From: Ulota crispa
Taxonomy: Eukaryota; Streptophyta; Bryopsida; Orthotrichales; Orthotrichaceae
DNA: 64,000 bases
Direction: 5' to 3'
Assembly (NCBI GenBank): GCA_963920765.1
Contig: OY987242.1
Coordinates: forward strand, 25,878,002 to 25,942,001
Of this stretch, positions 1 to 11,277 are shown one piece after another (positions within the stretch are counted from its first letter, which is position 1; each line of letters opens with the position of its first letter). Below the pieces are notes generated by a model that was given only the letters and a program-made list of their open reading frames with translations, was not told the origin of the DNA and made no database searches. The position numbers and the translations under genes are program-made.

Positions 1-13
1 CTTATGGTATTAA

Positions 14-927
14 CCCCTAAAGGACCAAGCAAAGTTTTCACCAAAAACTCTTCAAAATTGTCATTTTTAGAGCATCAATCAAATTTGAAAACAAAAAACA
101 ATTTTATGCGTATGTGACTGTAGGATCTTGTAAAAGAATGGTTTTAGAAGATGTGGAAAAAATTTCAGATTTTTTCACCACATGGATTGGAAGTTAGAAT
201 GGTTTGAATATTCAAAAATGTCTTGTGAAAAATCAGGCAGCTACCCTTCAGAAGGTGAAATTCCTAAGAAAAAAGGCCATGTGGGTGGTGCTTCTCCAAA
301 CTCCTTATTCCATCTAAGTAAAGTACATGTCAAAAAAGTTTCAAATCATTTGGAGTTGTATAACATATGGAAAAAAATTAGTAAGTAAAAAGAAGTAGAG
401 AATGATTAAAAATACTAAATTGTTAAGAATTTAATCATGGAAATGAAAAATGCCAATCCCAATGGTCATATTGTTGTCAAAAACAATCTTCATCCTTTGG
501 GTTTGTTTTTTTTCCAAAATGTTGAAAATTGAGTAAAATAAAGGACTTCAAAGTTTATTTTGGAGTAGAGAAACATAACTGCCCGCAAACAAAAAATCCT
601 CATAACTTTCATCTCGTTGATCCAAATTGAATGATTTGAAGCTTCCTACGTTCACATGAACCTCCTAAACCAATTTAAAATTTTAGTTTTTGAAAAAAGT
701 GTATTTTGAAAATCTACCCAAGCTGCCCGCCAAACGTAAAAAAGAACATATTACGCCATAACTTTTTACTCATAATTCCAAATATCATGAAATTTAGTGC
801 ATATGAAAGATAAACCTTGTCCCCACATTCTAATAAAATTTCAGCCGAAAATATGAAAAGCTCCAATCACAAGTACATGCCCGAAATTGCTATGTTTCTA
901 AAAAAAGGGTGTCTGGTCCTTTAGGGG
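14..927. mobile_element. TTAA-flanked piggyBac-like non-autonomous element (copy P1)
   Basis: The element begins CCCCTAAAGGACCAAGC and ends with the inverted form GGTCCTTTAGGGG; TTAA flanks both sides (10-13 and 928-931). It is 914 bp long with no credible coding region. Its interior shares the block around 'CCCGCAAAC' with copies P5, P10 and P11. TTAA duplication with CCC-starting termini is typical of the piggyBac superfamily; assignment is by termini and target only. Confidence 0.8.
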
Positions 928-931
928 TTAA

Positions 932-1365
932 CAACATCTAAATGTGCATGTAGCCAGGTTTGAAATTTCTTTGACAACAAAGCATCCCTCCTTCCTCAAT
1001 TATTTTCTCCTTTACTCACATAAAATGATGAGTGAAGTTTTTGTTTGCAAATAAGTAAATATTGTATAGGGAATTGCTAAACAATCTTCCATGTTGATGC
1101 AACATTCCAAGGTACAAAGTTTGCCGCTGTATGTTGTCTAATTGGCATAAAAATCAAGGGTAAGTTCTTATTGCCATCAAAGGTGCCCCTAATCATAATG
1201 GAAGTGCGCTTGCTCTTGAAAATTAGTGTCAAATATGTTGCATTATATTGCTCATTTGATTTTTGCCAAATTTTGATTTGACAAAACTTGTTCATGTGAC
1301 GCATTTCCAATCTTTTATTGTATGTTCAAGTTTTTTGCTATTTTGGCTTACACAATGAACATTGA
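932..1365. other. AT-rich spacer, nothing recognised
   Basis: Spacer between two TTAA elements. Short open frames here have no recognisable domain and no splice or promoter context. Confidence 0.5.
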
Positions 1366-2255
1366 GCCCTAAACGCCCAAGGCCATTTTTTCTCAAAAAA
1401 CATTCAAAACTACCATTTTCAGTTATGAGATTCCAAGAGAAATGTTTTTCTTTTTTCTACAGATTTAATCATAGGATCTTACATAAGACTTATGCAACAA
1501 GCCATGGTGAAGATTTCATGAGATTTGACCATATGGATTGAGAGATATGATTATTTGAAGTTAGAATATATAGTCTTTTTGACCTTTGCATGCCCAAAAC
1601 TCTCAAACTCCTTTGACCACATGTTATGAATATTATTGGCATGTTGCAAAGAGTTGCCCAACATGCTCTAAATCATGTTAGGCACATTTCTACAAATTTT
1701 TAAGACCAACAAAGACGTGGAACACACCCTATGTGGCCTTGCATTACAAACATGTGCTTGAGATTCACACTGCATTGGGACTTTTTGCAAACCAACTTTT
1801 TGAGACCTAATTTTGAGTTACAATAATCCAAAAGGCAGCTTGAAAAACTTTATCTTTATTGGCAACCACAAAAAAAAAGTTTGAAAAGAAAACCAAACCT
1901 TGAGTAGCTATTGCATTTCAAACGCAAGTGTTTTTTTTATCATAAATAATCATGTATTTATCTAATACACTATTGCTCTAGATGTACTCCAATGAAGGTC
2001 ATGCCTTCATTGATTGCTTATAGAAGTCAATGAAAAATGGTATGCTTAAATTATCCCTTAAATTAAAAAACCCTTAAAACACCAATAACTTTTGAATTGT
2101 AACTCTGACTTCAATAAAAACTATACTCATGCGTAGCCCTTGCGAAAACATGTTTCAAATTAAAAATTCAAAGAAAATGATCAAAAATCCCAACGGCATA
2201 AGCTTGCCCAAAATTCATTTTGTCCCACATAGGAACAATGAGCTTTTCTTAGGGG
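1366..2255. mobile_element. TTAA-flanked piggyBac-like element (P2), left end decayed
   Basis: The left end reads GCCCTAAACGCCCAAGG after a mutated TTGA. The right end is AGGGG followed by TTAA (2256-2259). Just inside the right end is a 'TTTGTCCCACATAGG' block like those inside the right ends of P5 and P13. No coding potential was seen. Confidence 0.6.
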
Positions 2256-2259
2256 TTAA

Positions 2260-3339
2260 CCCGTGAGCACCTAGGCCCTTTTCACCAAAATTAGGGTTTT
2301 TGGAGATCAACAACTTTGATGCATTGTATCTAAGTCAATTGGATGATCCACAAAAAGTGATCATTGAAAATAGTGAAACACCTACAGTAGTCCCTGGTTA
2401 ACATGAAAGCATTAAGACAAAATATCTTTTCATCTTACAGAAGCATTCATTGTAGCAAAACTCACCATGCCAAAAAGGAAAGCCATGCTTCTAGGGCCAG
2501 CGTAATGGTAAAGGCAAATTTCTCTTACGTAGACAGGTTTTGTTCATAAAGCAGCCCCTGGACATTAATGCAAGAGGTGTTTTTTTCTTATGGAAACATT
2601 TTTTCTTACCCAAGCAAAGAACACGTGTTCCTGGCCTCATTGGGACAAGGACATTCATGTTAGGCAAGCATTTTTGTTACATGGATTAATCCTATGGAGG
2701 CACCACTGTACTTAGAAAATGGCTTGCAAATTTTGGGAACAATTGAGTGTGGGAGATGGGTGATATAACATTTGATCAAACAACATGTGATGACAAAATC
2801 TCAATTTTTGGCTGGTAGTTGCTTTATATTGATGCTTACAAAATTCTATAAGCCCCTCATTCTTCTCATTTTTTGGGAGTAGCAAGATTAGATGTGAATG
2901 CACACATTGTAAATTATTGAAGATTGCACTTCTTTTTATGTCAAGTTTTAGGGCTTCAAGTTGCTTTTGCACAAAAAACAATGATCATCACAATTAGTGA
3001 TGGTTGCCATAATAAGGGTTTAGAACATGCTTGAATTCTTACCAACAACTTTCCCGCTACCATAAAGCACACACAAGGAAGGTTGCGAGGGATATTGACT
3101 GGTTGCAGCTTGTAACACGCTATTTGCCACCATGCCCCATATGGTGTTTCACCCAATCAAATCTCTTGCAGCACTTGTACAACATTTGACTTTTGTCGCC
3201 ATTACTCCACTGACATGTATACCTCAAATGCCTTCATAATTGTTGTTTATAGCAAGATCAAAAAATTAGATTTGATTCTTCAAATAAGCATTTGAAATCC
3301 CTAGTGACAAGATCTCGTCGTCGCTGGGGCGCTTAAGGG
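2260..3339. mobile_element. TTAA-flanked piggyBac-like element (P3), abutting P2
   Basis: Starts CCCGTGAGCACC directly after the TTAA that also ends P2, and ends AAGGG followed by TTAA (3340-3343). The interior matches P12 (51624-52377) in opposite orientation, for example the 'CACCAAAATTAGGG' segment near the left end. Open frames on the minus strand (2712-3156) fall in this repeat and resemble no known protein. Confidence 0.65.
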
Positions 3340-3348
3340 TTAATATGG

Positions 3349-3556
3349 GGTTTTAAACATAAAATCTGGCCTTTGATCTTCTCACCTCACAAGATCTTTG
3401 CTCACCAGTGAATTGTTTTTGTTCCCTTGCATGCGCAAAGTCTGAGACACTCGTGAGTTTGCAAAAGTTTCTGCAAAAAAAGTTTTGATATTTGAGGAAG
3501 CAGGTGCATGAGCCCAGCAAAGCCAAGAACGTGAGTTTTTGAAGTTCACTCCTCAC
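3349..3556. mobile_element. Partial copy of a short TIR element (family O), cut by the gap
   Basis: This stretch is the approximate reverse complement of 13180-13366, the right part of the complete family-O copy at 13043-13366. The remainder is lost in the N run. Confidence 0.55.
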
Positions 3557-3756
3557 NNNNNNNNNNNNNNNNNNNNNNNNNNNNNNNNNNNNNNNNNNNN
3601 NNNNNNNNNNNNNNNNNNNNNNNNNNNNNNNNNNNNNNNNNNNNNNNNNNNNNNNNNNNNNNNNNNNNNNNNNNNNNNNNNNNNNNNNNNNNNNNNNNNN
3701 NNNNNNNNNNNNNNNNNNNNNNNNNNNNNNNNNNNNNNNNNNNNNNNNNNNNNNNN
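3557..3756. other. Assembly gap of 200 N
   Basis: Exactly 200 unresolved bases, probably a fixed-size scaffold gap. It sits between two repeats, a common cause of assembly breaks. Confidence 0.95.
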
Positions 3757-3883
3757 CCAATCTAGGATAAGATTTTACATTTGGATTTCCTAAATTTTCA
3801 AAAAAAATCACCTTCTTACTAACCCCCCAAAAGTGGCAGTTTTGAGTGATTTTCACGGAAGAAATGGCTCAGTCCTTTAGGAG
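3757..3883. mobile_element. Terminal part of a TTAA element (P4) after the gap
   Basis: It is nearly the reverse complement of the first ~130 bp of P5 and ends CCTTTAGGAG followed by TTAA (3884-3887). The other end is missing, presumably in the gap. Confidence 0.6.
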
Positions 3884-3887
3884 TTAA

Positions 3888-4329
3888 CAATTCCTTATAT
3901 AATACAGTACATCGTACGTTTACCAACTCCAGAAAACGCCTTATAGGGTGTACCTCTTTGCCAGCACATGAAAGTCTGTCCTTTCAAGGGACAAGGGTTG
4001 CCGTAGAAGGGGCACCCTACATATTCTGTCGGGCCATGCCAGCCTGCCAAGTGGCACGCTCCTAACATACCACAACGTCGGTAAAGTAAGCTTAGGCTGA
4101 GTTTCATCTATCCCTTGCGGTGGCGGACTGGCTGAGTCAGCGCAGTTGCCTGAATTATCGGAGTCCACACAAAAGGATATCTCCAGCCAGAACTTTAGGT
4201 GGTAGATTTTAGCCTTAAACGACATTATCGGTCCTAGTGGAGCAGCCCTAAGGATGAATCATAGAACGAATAAGAAGCAAATATCCCTTCACTTGAATTT
4301 TCAACACCCGTGTCTATAAAACAAACATC
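3888..4329. other. Spacer with a GC-richer patch, function unknown
   Basis: Base composition between about 3900 and 4230 is visibly more GC-rich than the flanks. Two minus-strand frames stay open (3941-4225 and 3895-4107, the latter cysteine-rich), but neither matches a family I recognise and no splice sites support a gene. It could be a fragment of former coding DNA. Confidence 0.3.
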
Positions 4330-4331
4330 TA

Positions 4332-5631
4332 CACCGAATAGTGCATTTAGGTTTCCTTAACCCCTACAGGACGGAGTCATTTTTTCAGTGAAAATCACTC
4401 AAAACTGTCACTTTTGGGGGTCAGTAAGAAGGTGATTTTTTTTGAAAATTTGGGAAACCCAAAAGTAAAATCTTACCCTAGATTGGATTAGGTATTTATG
4501 GAAAAAAAATCAGGTCATTCCAGATGGACATGAGTGAGATATTTACATCTAAAGTGAAAAGAAAAGTTTTTTTCCATGCTGCCCCAAAATTTTAGAAGCC
4601 TTTGACCACTCTTATAACAAAAAAGTTGCTCTATGCAACTTTGCGCTTTATTTTTCCCATGTAGGAGATCAAGTTAGCTATGTGTGGGAGAATTTCCAAA
4701 TCAATTGGAACTATACAACACATGGGAAAAAAACCGTAAGTAAAAAGAAGTAGAGAATGAGCCAAATCACTAAATTGTTAAGAATTTAATTATTAAAATG
4801 AAAAATGCAAACCCCAACGGTCATGATGTTGTGATAAACAATCTACATCCTTTGGTTTTGTTCTTTTTCCAAAATAATAAAAATTGAGTAAAATAAAGGA
4901 CTTCAAAGTTTATTTTAGAGTAGAGATTCCATAACTACCCGCAAACAAAAACTCCTCAAAACTTTCATGTCATTGATTGAAATTGAATGATTCAAAGCTT
5001 CTCACCTATTAAAATATCTAAAGAACCAATTTCAAATTTTAATTTAAAAAAAAATTAATTTTTGAAGAAGTTTTTGGGCTGCCTATGCGAGCAGTCCTCC
5101 CTTGCTTTTTAGATTTTCATGCATAACTTCTTCAATAATTGTTGGAATGAGGAAAAAATTAGATGCCCACTTAGATCTTTGAATTCCCCACCTTCAATTA
5201 AAGTTTCAGAAATCACACAAAGTAGTTTATCCAAAGGTACATGCCCAAACTCCCACCTGTCCCCCAAAGGGACAACGGTCCTTTAGGGGTTAACAATCAG
5301 GTTGCCTTACCTTTGGCAAAGTTACTTCATGACGCACCCTTGGCCACTTGGAGAGGCATGCAACTCTTTATATGCTACGGTAATTATTGGTTTTGTGTTG
5401 CCATCTCAAGATGCTCCTAGTGATGGGGTTTTTCAATTCTTGGTTCAGTGTAAAGTTTCAACTTTCCTTCTCCTTAGTTTAGGCACTTGTTGCTGTGCCC
5501 AACCTCTACTTGCTTCCTCCATTGTTTATCACAATAATTATTGACAAAATTTAATTTAGTCTTGGTAAATATTTAAATGATGCGAAATATCAAGAAATTA
5601 GTATGTGGCAACCTAAATGCACTATTTGGTG
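4332..5631. mobile_element. TA-flanked short TIR element (family D) split by P5
   Basis: The outer ends are CACCGAATAGTGCATTTAGG on the left and its inverted form on the right, each bordered by TA (4330-4331, 5632-5633). The inner parts match the reverse complement of the D units at 60.5-61.8 kb. Removing P5 and one TTAA restores the continuity seen in those units. Confidence 0.75.
4361..5289. mobile_element. TTAA-flanked piggyBac-like element (P5) nested in family D
   Basis: Starts CCCCTACAGGACGG and ends CGGTCCTTTAGGGG; TTAA at 4357-4360 and 5290-5293. The host D sequence elsewhere (61705-61726, read in reverse) has a single TTAA at this point, so the target duplication can be seen directly. 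929 bp, non-coding. Confidence 0.85.
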
Positions 5632-5633
5632 TA

Positions 5634-6695
5634 AAAGATTTAGAATTGTTGAAGCCCACTAAAAATTATGGAATTTGTTCAAAATACCATGGGAAACCTA
5701 CATGCAATCTTAAATTGAACAGCAATACTCTACATATTCTCTAATTTAAAATTATGAATAAACATCATTTGTTCATCAAGTATTTGTGCATTCTTCTAAA
5801 TATGACAAATGGTGTCCTACTTTGAAACACTTTGGGTGGGTTCTAGCTATTTCAATCTATGTATAAAATGCAAGATAAAATATAGAATGGTTAGCAAAAT
5901 GTGTAAGGTAAGGGTCTTACACAAGTGCATTCTAGCGTTTAAGCTACTTGGAACAAGGGCAGAGCTTGAGTAACCAATGGCACAAATGTGAGAATGCACT
6001 TGCATGAGGCCCTTACTCTACCTAAACGTTGCTTGAAAACCTTGACACGTGTGTGTAGGAGTGACATTACACGTTTGAACACAATTCACCAATATCCTGC
6101 ATTACGGATACACAAGGTTACACCATTCCACACTTTTTGTTGATATGTTCACAAGCACAAGGGCAATTGAGGATACAAAGGATTATGTTCAGGCAACTTT
6201 TACGTTCCAAATTGGTTTTTCCAATATTCATATATAAAAAAGAACCCCTCCAAATTAGGGTTTTGGTGAAGCTGCTCACTCTAAAGAGAGAAATTTGCAA
6301 TGTAACTTCCAATGACCAACCAAATGGAGAGAAGGATACATGCGTAAAGTGGTTTACACTAAGATTTTACTTTGAATCAAGTTGTGGCCTTTGTTGATAT
6401 TGCGGACAATTTTTTTGGTATTAATTTAAAAAAATACATATATATATATATATATGTGTCTACATATATATATCTATATATATACATAAAGTGTTGCTTT
6501 AAGTTTTATAAAATATTGTAAATGGTAATGATACAAGTATTAAAAATCATTAATGTAATTTTAATTTTTAATTTTGATTAACTAAAAAAGGGGTATGGCA
6601 AAATTGGTAGACTCTACAAACTTAAATAATTTGAGCATTAGTAAAAGAACTTATTAAATGATACATAAACTTGTTTCTATATAATGAGAACCCAA
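5634..6695. other. AT-rich spacer with a short (TA)n tract
   Basis: No gene seen. A mixed AT microsatellite lies at about 6434-6490. The frames at 6118-6397 are open on both strands without protein resemblance. Confidence 0.5.
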
Positions 6696-6699
6696 TTAA

Positions 6700-7605
6700 C
6701 CCCTAAACGATCATTGTCCATATAGGGGACAAATTGGATTTTGGGCAGGTACATACGGCCTCAAATTTTATCCTAATTTTTTGAAACTTTTTTTGAAGAT
6801 AGAAAACACATTAGCTTTTGGGGAATCTAATTTTTATTCCAATTGATGCCAGAGAGCAAAAGTTATGCCCAAATAAGCACAAATTTGGGGAGAGGGGCAG
6901 CAAAAAAAAATCTCATAAAGACTTGAATTTTTTTTTTCTTATAGATTATATCTTTGTCTACATCTGAGGCTTTTATTCATTCCATTTGGACTAGTTATGA
7001 GAAAGTTATGGACAATCTTGATTTTTGGGCAACTCAAGCATCTTCTTGACAAAATAACTTATAAACTTCATTTTTGAATGCAAGTTTAACATTTTTTCAA
7101 ATTTTTTTTGGAGAGGGTGAAGTTTGCTTTCTAGAACAATCTCACCATTGGGATTATTGCGTTTCAATTCCATTGTAGGGTTATTAGCAATTTAAGTTTT
7201 AGTTCAATCTCATACCTTCTTCTATCTAATGTTTTTTTAAAGAATGAAAATTAAGTATTTTTTTTAAAACTTTTTCCCAAGATTCCCAACTCAACTTCCT
7301 ACCACAAAAAAATAGAATTCCAAACTCTTTGGTGCAAAAATTTTAAGTTAAAAATGTTGAAAGTTAAAAGGTCTAGTCAAGAAAGGTGCAAAAAAAGTTT
7401 TGTTTTACGCTTTATATGCATTCATCTTCCAATCTGTGCTATCAAAGTTTTTGAGTTTTGTATGACACATTCTTATAGTAGTTTAGCACAAGATCTTATA
7501 GTCAGATATGCAAAATGCCTGATTTTTAAACTCTTTTACTCTTTGCCATAGAAGTGGCAATTTTGAGTGTCTTTTGACAAAATAAAGGCCATGGTCCTTT
7601 AGGGG
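6700..7605. mobile_element. TTAA-flanked piggyBac-like element (P6)
   Basis: Starts CCCCTAAACGATCATTGTCC, ends GGTCCTTTAGGGG; TTAA at 6696-6699 and 7606-7609. 906 bp, about the size of P1, P5 and P10. No coding potential. Confidence 0.8.
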
Positions 7606-7609
7606 TTAA

Positions 7610-8626
7610 AAGAAGGAAAATTTTGAAAAACAACTCTGTATCTTGCTGTGTTCTGAAAAATACCTTTGCTATTTTTAGAGCACTTCAAAATCTAGGGGTA
7701 TTTTCCCAAATTTCCCATATATGAAATTGAAAATAGGGAATTTACAAACAGGGGCATTAAAATAAAAATTATTTCAAATAGGGTACAGTTTCAAAATAAT
7801 TACAAATATGAGCACAATTTTAAAATAATTATAAATAGGGGCAAATTTTCAAAACAATTTGTAAATTTTGTAATTTTTTTGATTTTGACATAGATACATC
7901 ACATGAAATGTTAGTTAACTTTCAAAAAACTTAAGAGCAAAGGAGATGCCAATTTTTGGAAAGAACTATAATTTCTTGAAAGTTAGCTAACATTTAATGT
8001 GATATATCTAAATCAATCAATGTCCAAACCAACATTTCTTTTATGGGTTAAAAATAGCCAAAATTCATCATGAAAAATTATCTTTCACTATCACTATAGG
8101 AAATAAATGTGAAAAAGATTGTCTTTTTCACCAATGTTCACATGTAATTGATAATCCTATAGCCAAACCTTGATTGAGGACCATATATGTATTTCCTTAT
8201 TGGTTGATTGGCATCACCAACTTAATCTTCAACCAAGATAATATGGGTGTCCTATTTGTCACATATTTCATCTCTCACATTTTAATAGTAGTAATTTTTC
8301 AACAATCCCCACATATTTCATCTCTCACATTTTAATTGTAGTAATTTTTCAAAAGTCATCACCAGTACACTTGATTTGCGCCTCCTTACTTGTGTAATAA
8401 GAAACCATTGGTAGCCAAAATTCTCTGCACCTTTTGTCATGAACGAAGCATGCTTCTTCAAGTGTTTTTCCAATATAGCCACCTCAGTGAATTTCAATCA
8501 TAAATCATTGCCAACACTTCCATAAGTTGAAATCCTTAAAAAAAAACCCTAGTTCAAACCAAAAAAAATTACAAAAATTTACAAATTATTTGGAAATTGT
8601 GCCCTTATTTGTAATATTTTCATTTG
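7610..8626. other. AT-rich spacer with degenerate short repeats
   Basis: Contains irregular ~30-bp units ('AAATAGGGGCA' variants) around 7740-7870. A near-exact ~51-bp tandem duplication lies at 8259-8355 ('CACATATTTCATCTCTCAC' twice). A decayed inverted repeat pairs about 7880-7930 with 7970-8035. No gene recognised. Confidence 0.5.
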
Positions 8627-9030
8627 GGAATTGATATAGGTATCACTCCTTTTTTACTATTCTACCACACCTACTATATATGGTCATTATTTATGATATT
8701 ATAGTAGGTGTGGATCACAAGAAAAACATCACTAATTTGCAAATATTGCTTGACATAGAAGTTACAACTTTTGGTTTTTGTTGTTGAGTTCTAGGTCCCA
8801 CTCATATGGTTAATTAAAAAATCTAAATTATGCTTAGTTTAATTTTGATTTTGTTCAATTGATACTATGAACAAAATCCAGTGTTAAAAAAAAAATCAAA
8901 GTTGCAACTTCTATGTCAAGCTGTATTTTCAAATTAGTGATATTTTTTTTGCATAATCTAATATTGTAAACATCAACCACATATAGTGTAGGTGTGGTAG
9001 AATAGTCAAAAAGGGGTGCGGTACATACAG
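8627..9030. mobile_element. Foldback element (family G)
   Basis: Both arms carry 'TACCACACCTACTATA' and, further in, 'CTTGACATAGAAGTT' in inverted orientation. The family is also present at 14707-14965. Non-coding; MITE-like. Confidence 0.65.
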
Positions 9031-9424
9031 TATGGTAGTACGCTCATAAACCGTTCACACATTTTGAACCATCTAGTAGCCTGTTGTTAAATGGTGCATT
9101 GGTGGTTCTTAAGTTGTTGGCCTCTTACAACTCATTGAATGCATGAAAGAAAAGGTGTTTTTAATTGCAAGAGCCAATCATTCTCCTTGCTTCCCCAAAT
9201 CTCTTCACAACTTACAAGTGAACAATTTTTGGAAGGTATAAGGTTATTAATAGGTATCTATAACACTAGCACTTTGAGAATTCATAAGTAACTCAAAATG
9301 CTTTAAAAAACATGAAATGACTTGTGTTGCATTCCACATCTATTTCTCTTTGTTTGAAAAATGAACTAAAAATCCTTCCATTCACGGAAAACCATGAAAA
9401 AGAGAGATGAGCCCTTAGATGGGC

Positions 9425-9930
9425 GGTTTTTGAGCGTACTAAGGTAGCAAAATCCATAAGCGTTGCGTCCCCATGCCCGTCACCTGATAGTGGCAGGGCT
9501 AATCAATAAAAAAACAAAGGGTTGTGGGTGATTGAGTGATGGTTATGGGTGATTGAGTGATGGTTATGGGTGATTGAGTGATGGTTATGGGTGATTGAGT
9601 GATGGTTATGGGTGATTGAGTGATGGTTATGGGTGATGAAGTCATGGTTGTGGGTAACTAGCATGAGGTTTTGAGTACCCTTCTCACTATTTAAGAACCA
9701 ACAAGCCTTGTTTTTAGCATCTCTTACACATGGTTCCTACAATTTCAGTGATTTTGGACTTTGAAAAATCTTTCTGAACAAATGCTTGCAGTTGAAACCT
9801 TGAAATTGATGTCAGTATTTTTGGTTTCCATTTCCTAACTTACAGTATTTTTTTCAAAGTTAGTCAAATGTTTTACCTACTCCAAAAGCCTTATTTCCAC
9901 GCTTATGGGTGCGCGTACCTTACCTTATAT
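9425..9930. mobile_element. Dispersed repeat family F, copy 1
   Basis: Bounded by related inverted ends: 'ACTAAGGTAGCAAAATCC' on the left and 'CACGCTTATGGGTGCGCG' on the right. The interior ('TTTTTAGCATCTCTTACACA') recurs at 11843-12800 and, inverted, at 17692-18050. Two copies bracket the small gene at 10.4-11.3 kb. No coding capacity. Confidence 0.55.
9526..9651. repeat. 21-bp tandem repeat, about six copies
   Basis: Unit GGGTGATTGAGTGATGGTTA plus T. Five units are identical and start at 9526, 9547, 9568, 9589 and 9610; a diverged sixth starts at 9631. It lies inside repeat family F, whose other copies have only one or two diverged units, so the expansion is local. Confidence 0.9.
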
Positions 9931-10079
9931 CGATTCCCTTTTCATTTTCATGCTCCTACTGTTTGTGATTTCCCGATTGAAATTCCTCCGCTCGTTGGAT
10001 ACCCCTACGACCGTAGGATACGAGTCCCGTACTGTCCCCATCGTACAAACGCCAAGTCCAACCATATCCAGCCAGGCAC

Positions 10080-10290
10080 CAGCCGGCGACGTCCACGTCA
10101 CGAAGGCGCGTACCAGGTGTCACCATATACCAGCTGCCACATAGTAGGCGGCCTCCACTCAGATCTGCCCACGTCGCATTCCCACGTGTCGTCTTCTACA
10201 ACTCTCTCTCTCTCTCTCTGACTGCACTCCAAAACTTCCCGTTCTCCCGGGTTTATAACCCCGCCGAAGACGCCATTATTTTCATTCAGT
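10080..10290 (+). promoter_or_regulatory. Core promoter of the small two-exon gene
   Basis: A TATA box (TTTATAAC, about 10252-10259) lies in a GC-richer stretch, with a (CT)n tract at 10203-10220 just upstream. ACGT cores occur near 10088, 10095, 10171 and in CACGTGTC at 10183-10190. The last is a typical ABRE/G-box sequence, so ABA or stress control is possible. Transcription probably starts around 10285-10295. Confidence 0.6.
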
Positions 10291-10423
10291 TCTTCTACAC
10301 CAACAGTTCTTCCTCTACAGATCGTCGATAAGCTTGCATCCGTTGTAGCTATCTCTTGTTTACAGATCGCTTTCGAGAATACCGAATAGGTTTGATTGAG
10401 TTTGCGCAGAAAGTTTTGTTGTC

Positions 10424-11277
10424 ATGGACGCTTTGAGGCATACGGATGCAAGAGTGCAGCACGCGACTCACCCTGGCGGTACCACGCGATGGAGGCTACA
10501 AAGGTATTGGTCTTGATATCTGTCTTAATACTTTCCATTTGCGTTTGCATCTGTAGTCAGTTTAAGAGACGTTGTGATTCTTTTCCCTTCGACACTCGGT
10601 CATTCACAGCGTGTTTAATCGGTCTGTAAGTGAGTCGTAGTATCAGTTACTCGACTCCCTTACGGAAGGTGTTGCAGTAGTTTTAGCATCTTTTTTAAGG
10701 CGTTGTAAAAGATTTGTGATCTTTAGTGCATATGCTGGAGTAGATCTATGTGTTAGTAATTCTCTGGAGGAGAGCTCTGTCTCAAGTTCTTTCCATTTGC
10801 GTTTGCATCTGTAGCCTGTTTAAGACACGATACGATTCTTTTCCGTCCGACAGTCGGTGGTTTTTCAGAGCGTGTTTAAGCGATTTGTTAGTGAGACGTT
10901 GTCACAGTCCTTCGATCTTCTCATGGAAGGTGTTGCAGTAGTTTTAGCATCCTTATAAGGCGTTGCAGGAAATTGGTGATCTTTAGTGCATATGCTGGAG
11001 TGGATCTATGTGCGAGTGATTTTCTTGAGGAGAGCTGTTGTTTGAAGTTGGTATTGAAGTCCCATGTGCTGATGGATTTTATTATTTTCGATGCTGCAGA
11101 TACAACCCGATGAACAGGCTGCGCTGGAAAAAGAACAAGGTGACGCATCCAGTGGGATACCAGAAGGCGAAGACGAGGGCGAAGTTGAACTACATCAACC
11201 CTTTGTTTTACATCCGGCGCATCAAGCGTAACCTCACAGGCGTCGGACATCGACGAAGGACTACAACTGTGTATTAG
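10424..11277 (+). CDS. Small two-exon gene, product unrecognised (85 codons)
   Basis: The first ATG after the TATA box is at 10424, and no upstream ATG lies in the inferred leader. Exon 1 is 10424-10503, ending CTACAAAG before GTATTGG. Exon 2 is 11100-11277, after a TGCTGCAG acceptor. The splice joins in phase to give 85 residues ending in a TAG stop. The predicted protein is very basic (runs of R and K, C-terminal HRRRTTTVY) with no signal peptide or membrane segment. Exon 2 has high GC at third positions in this frame. A second frame is also open through the same splice: ATG at 10489 to TAA at 11229, 48 codons, acidic (residues such as DEQAALEKEQ). I cannot decide by eye which frame is used, or whether the transcript is non-coding. 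Promoter, intron and a poly(A) signal at 11498 support a real transcription unit. Confidence 0.5.
10516..11036 (+). repeat. 259-bp tandem duplication inside the intron
   Basis: Two head-to-tail copies, about 10516-10774 and 10775-11036, diverged by substitutions and small indels. Shared blocks include 'TTTCCATTTGCGTTTGCATC' and 'GATCTTTAGTGCATATGCTG', offset by 258-260 bases. They fill nearly the whole 596-base intron. Confidence 0.85.

Noticed and set aside
3353-3856. Long frames across the N run
   Set aside because: Most of their length is unknown sequence.
9526-9651. CRISPR-like array
   Set aside because: The units are directly contiguous with no spacers, in a eukaryotic repeat.
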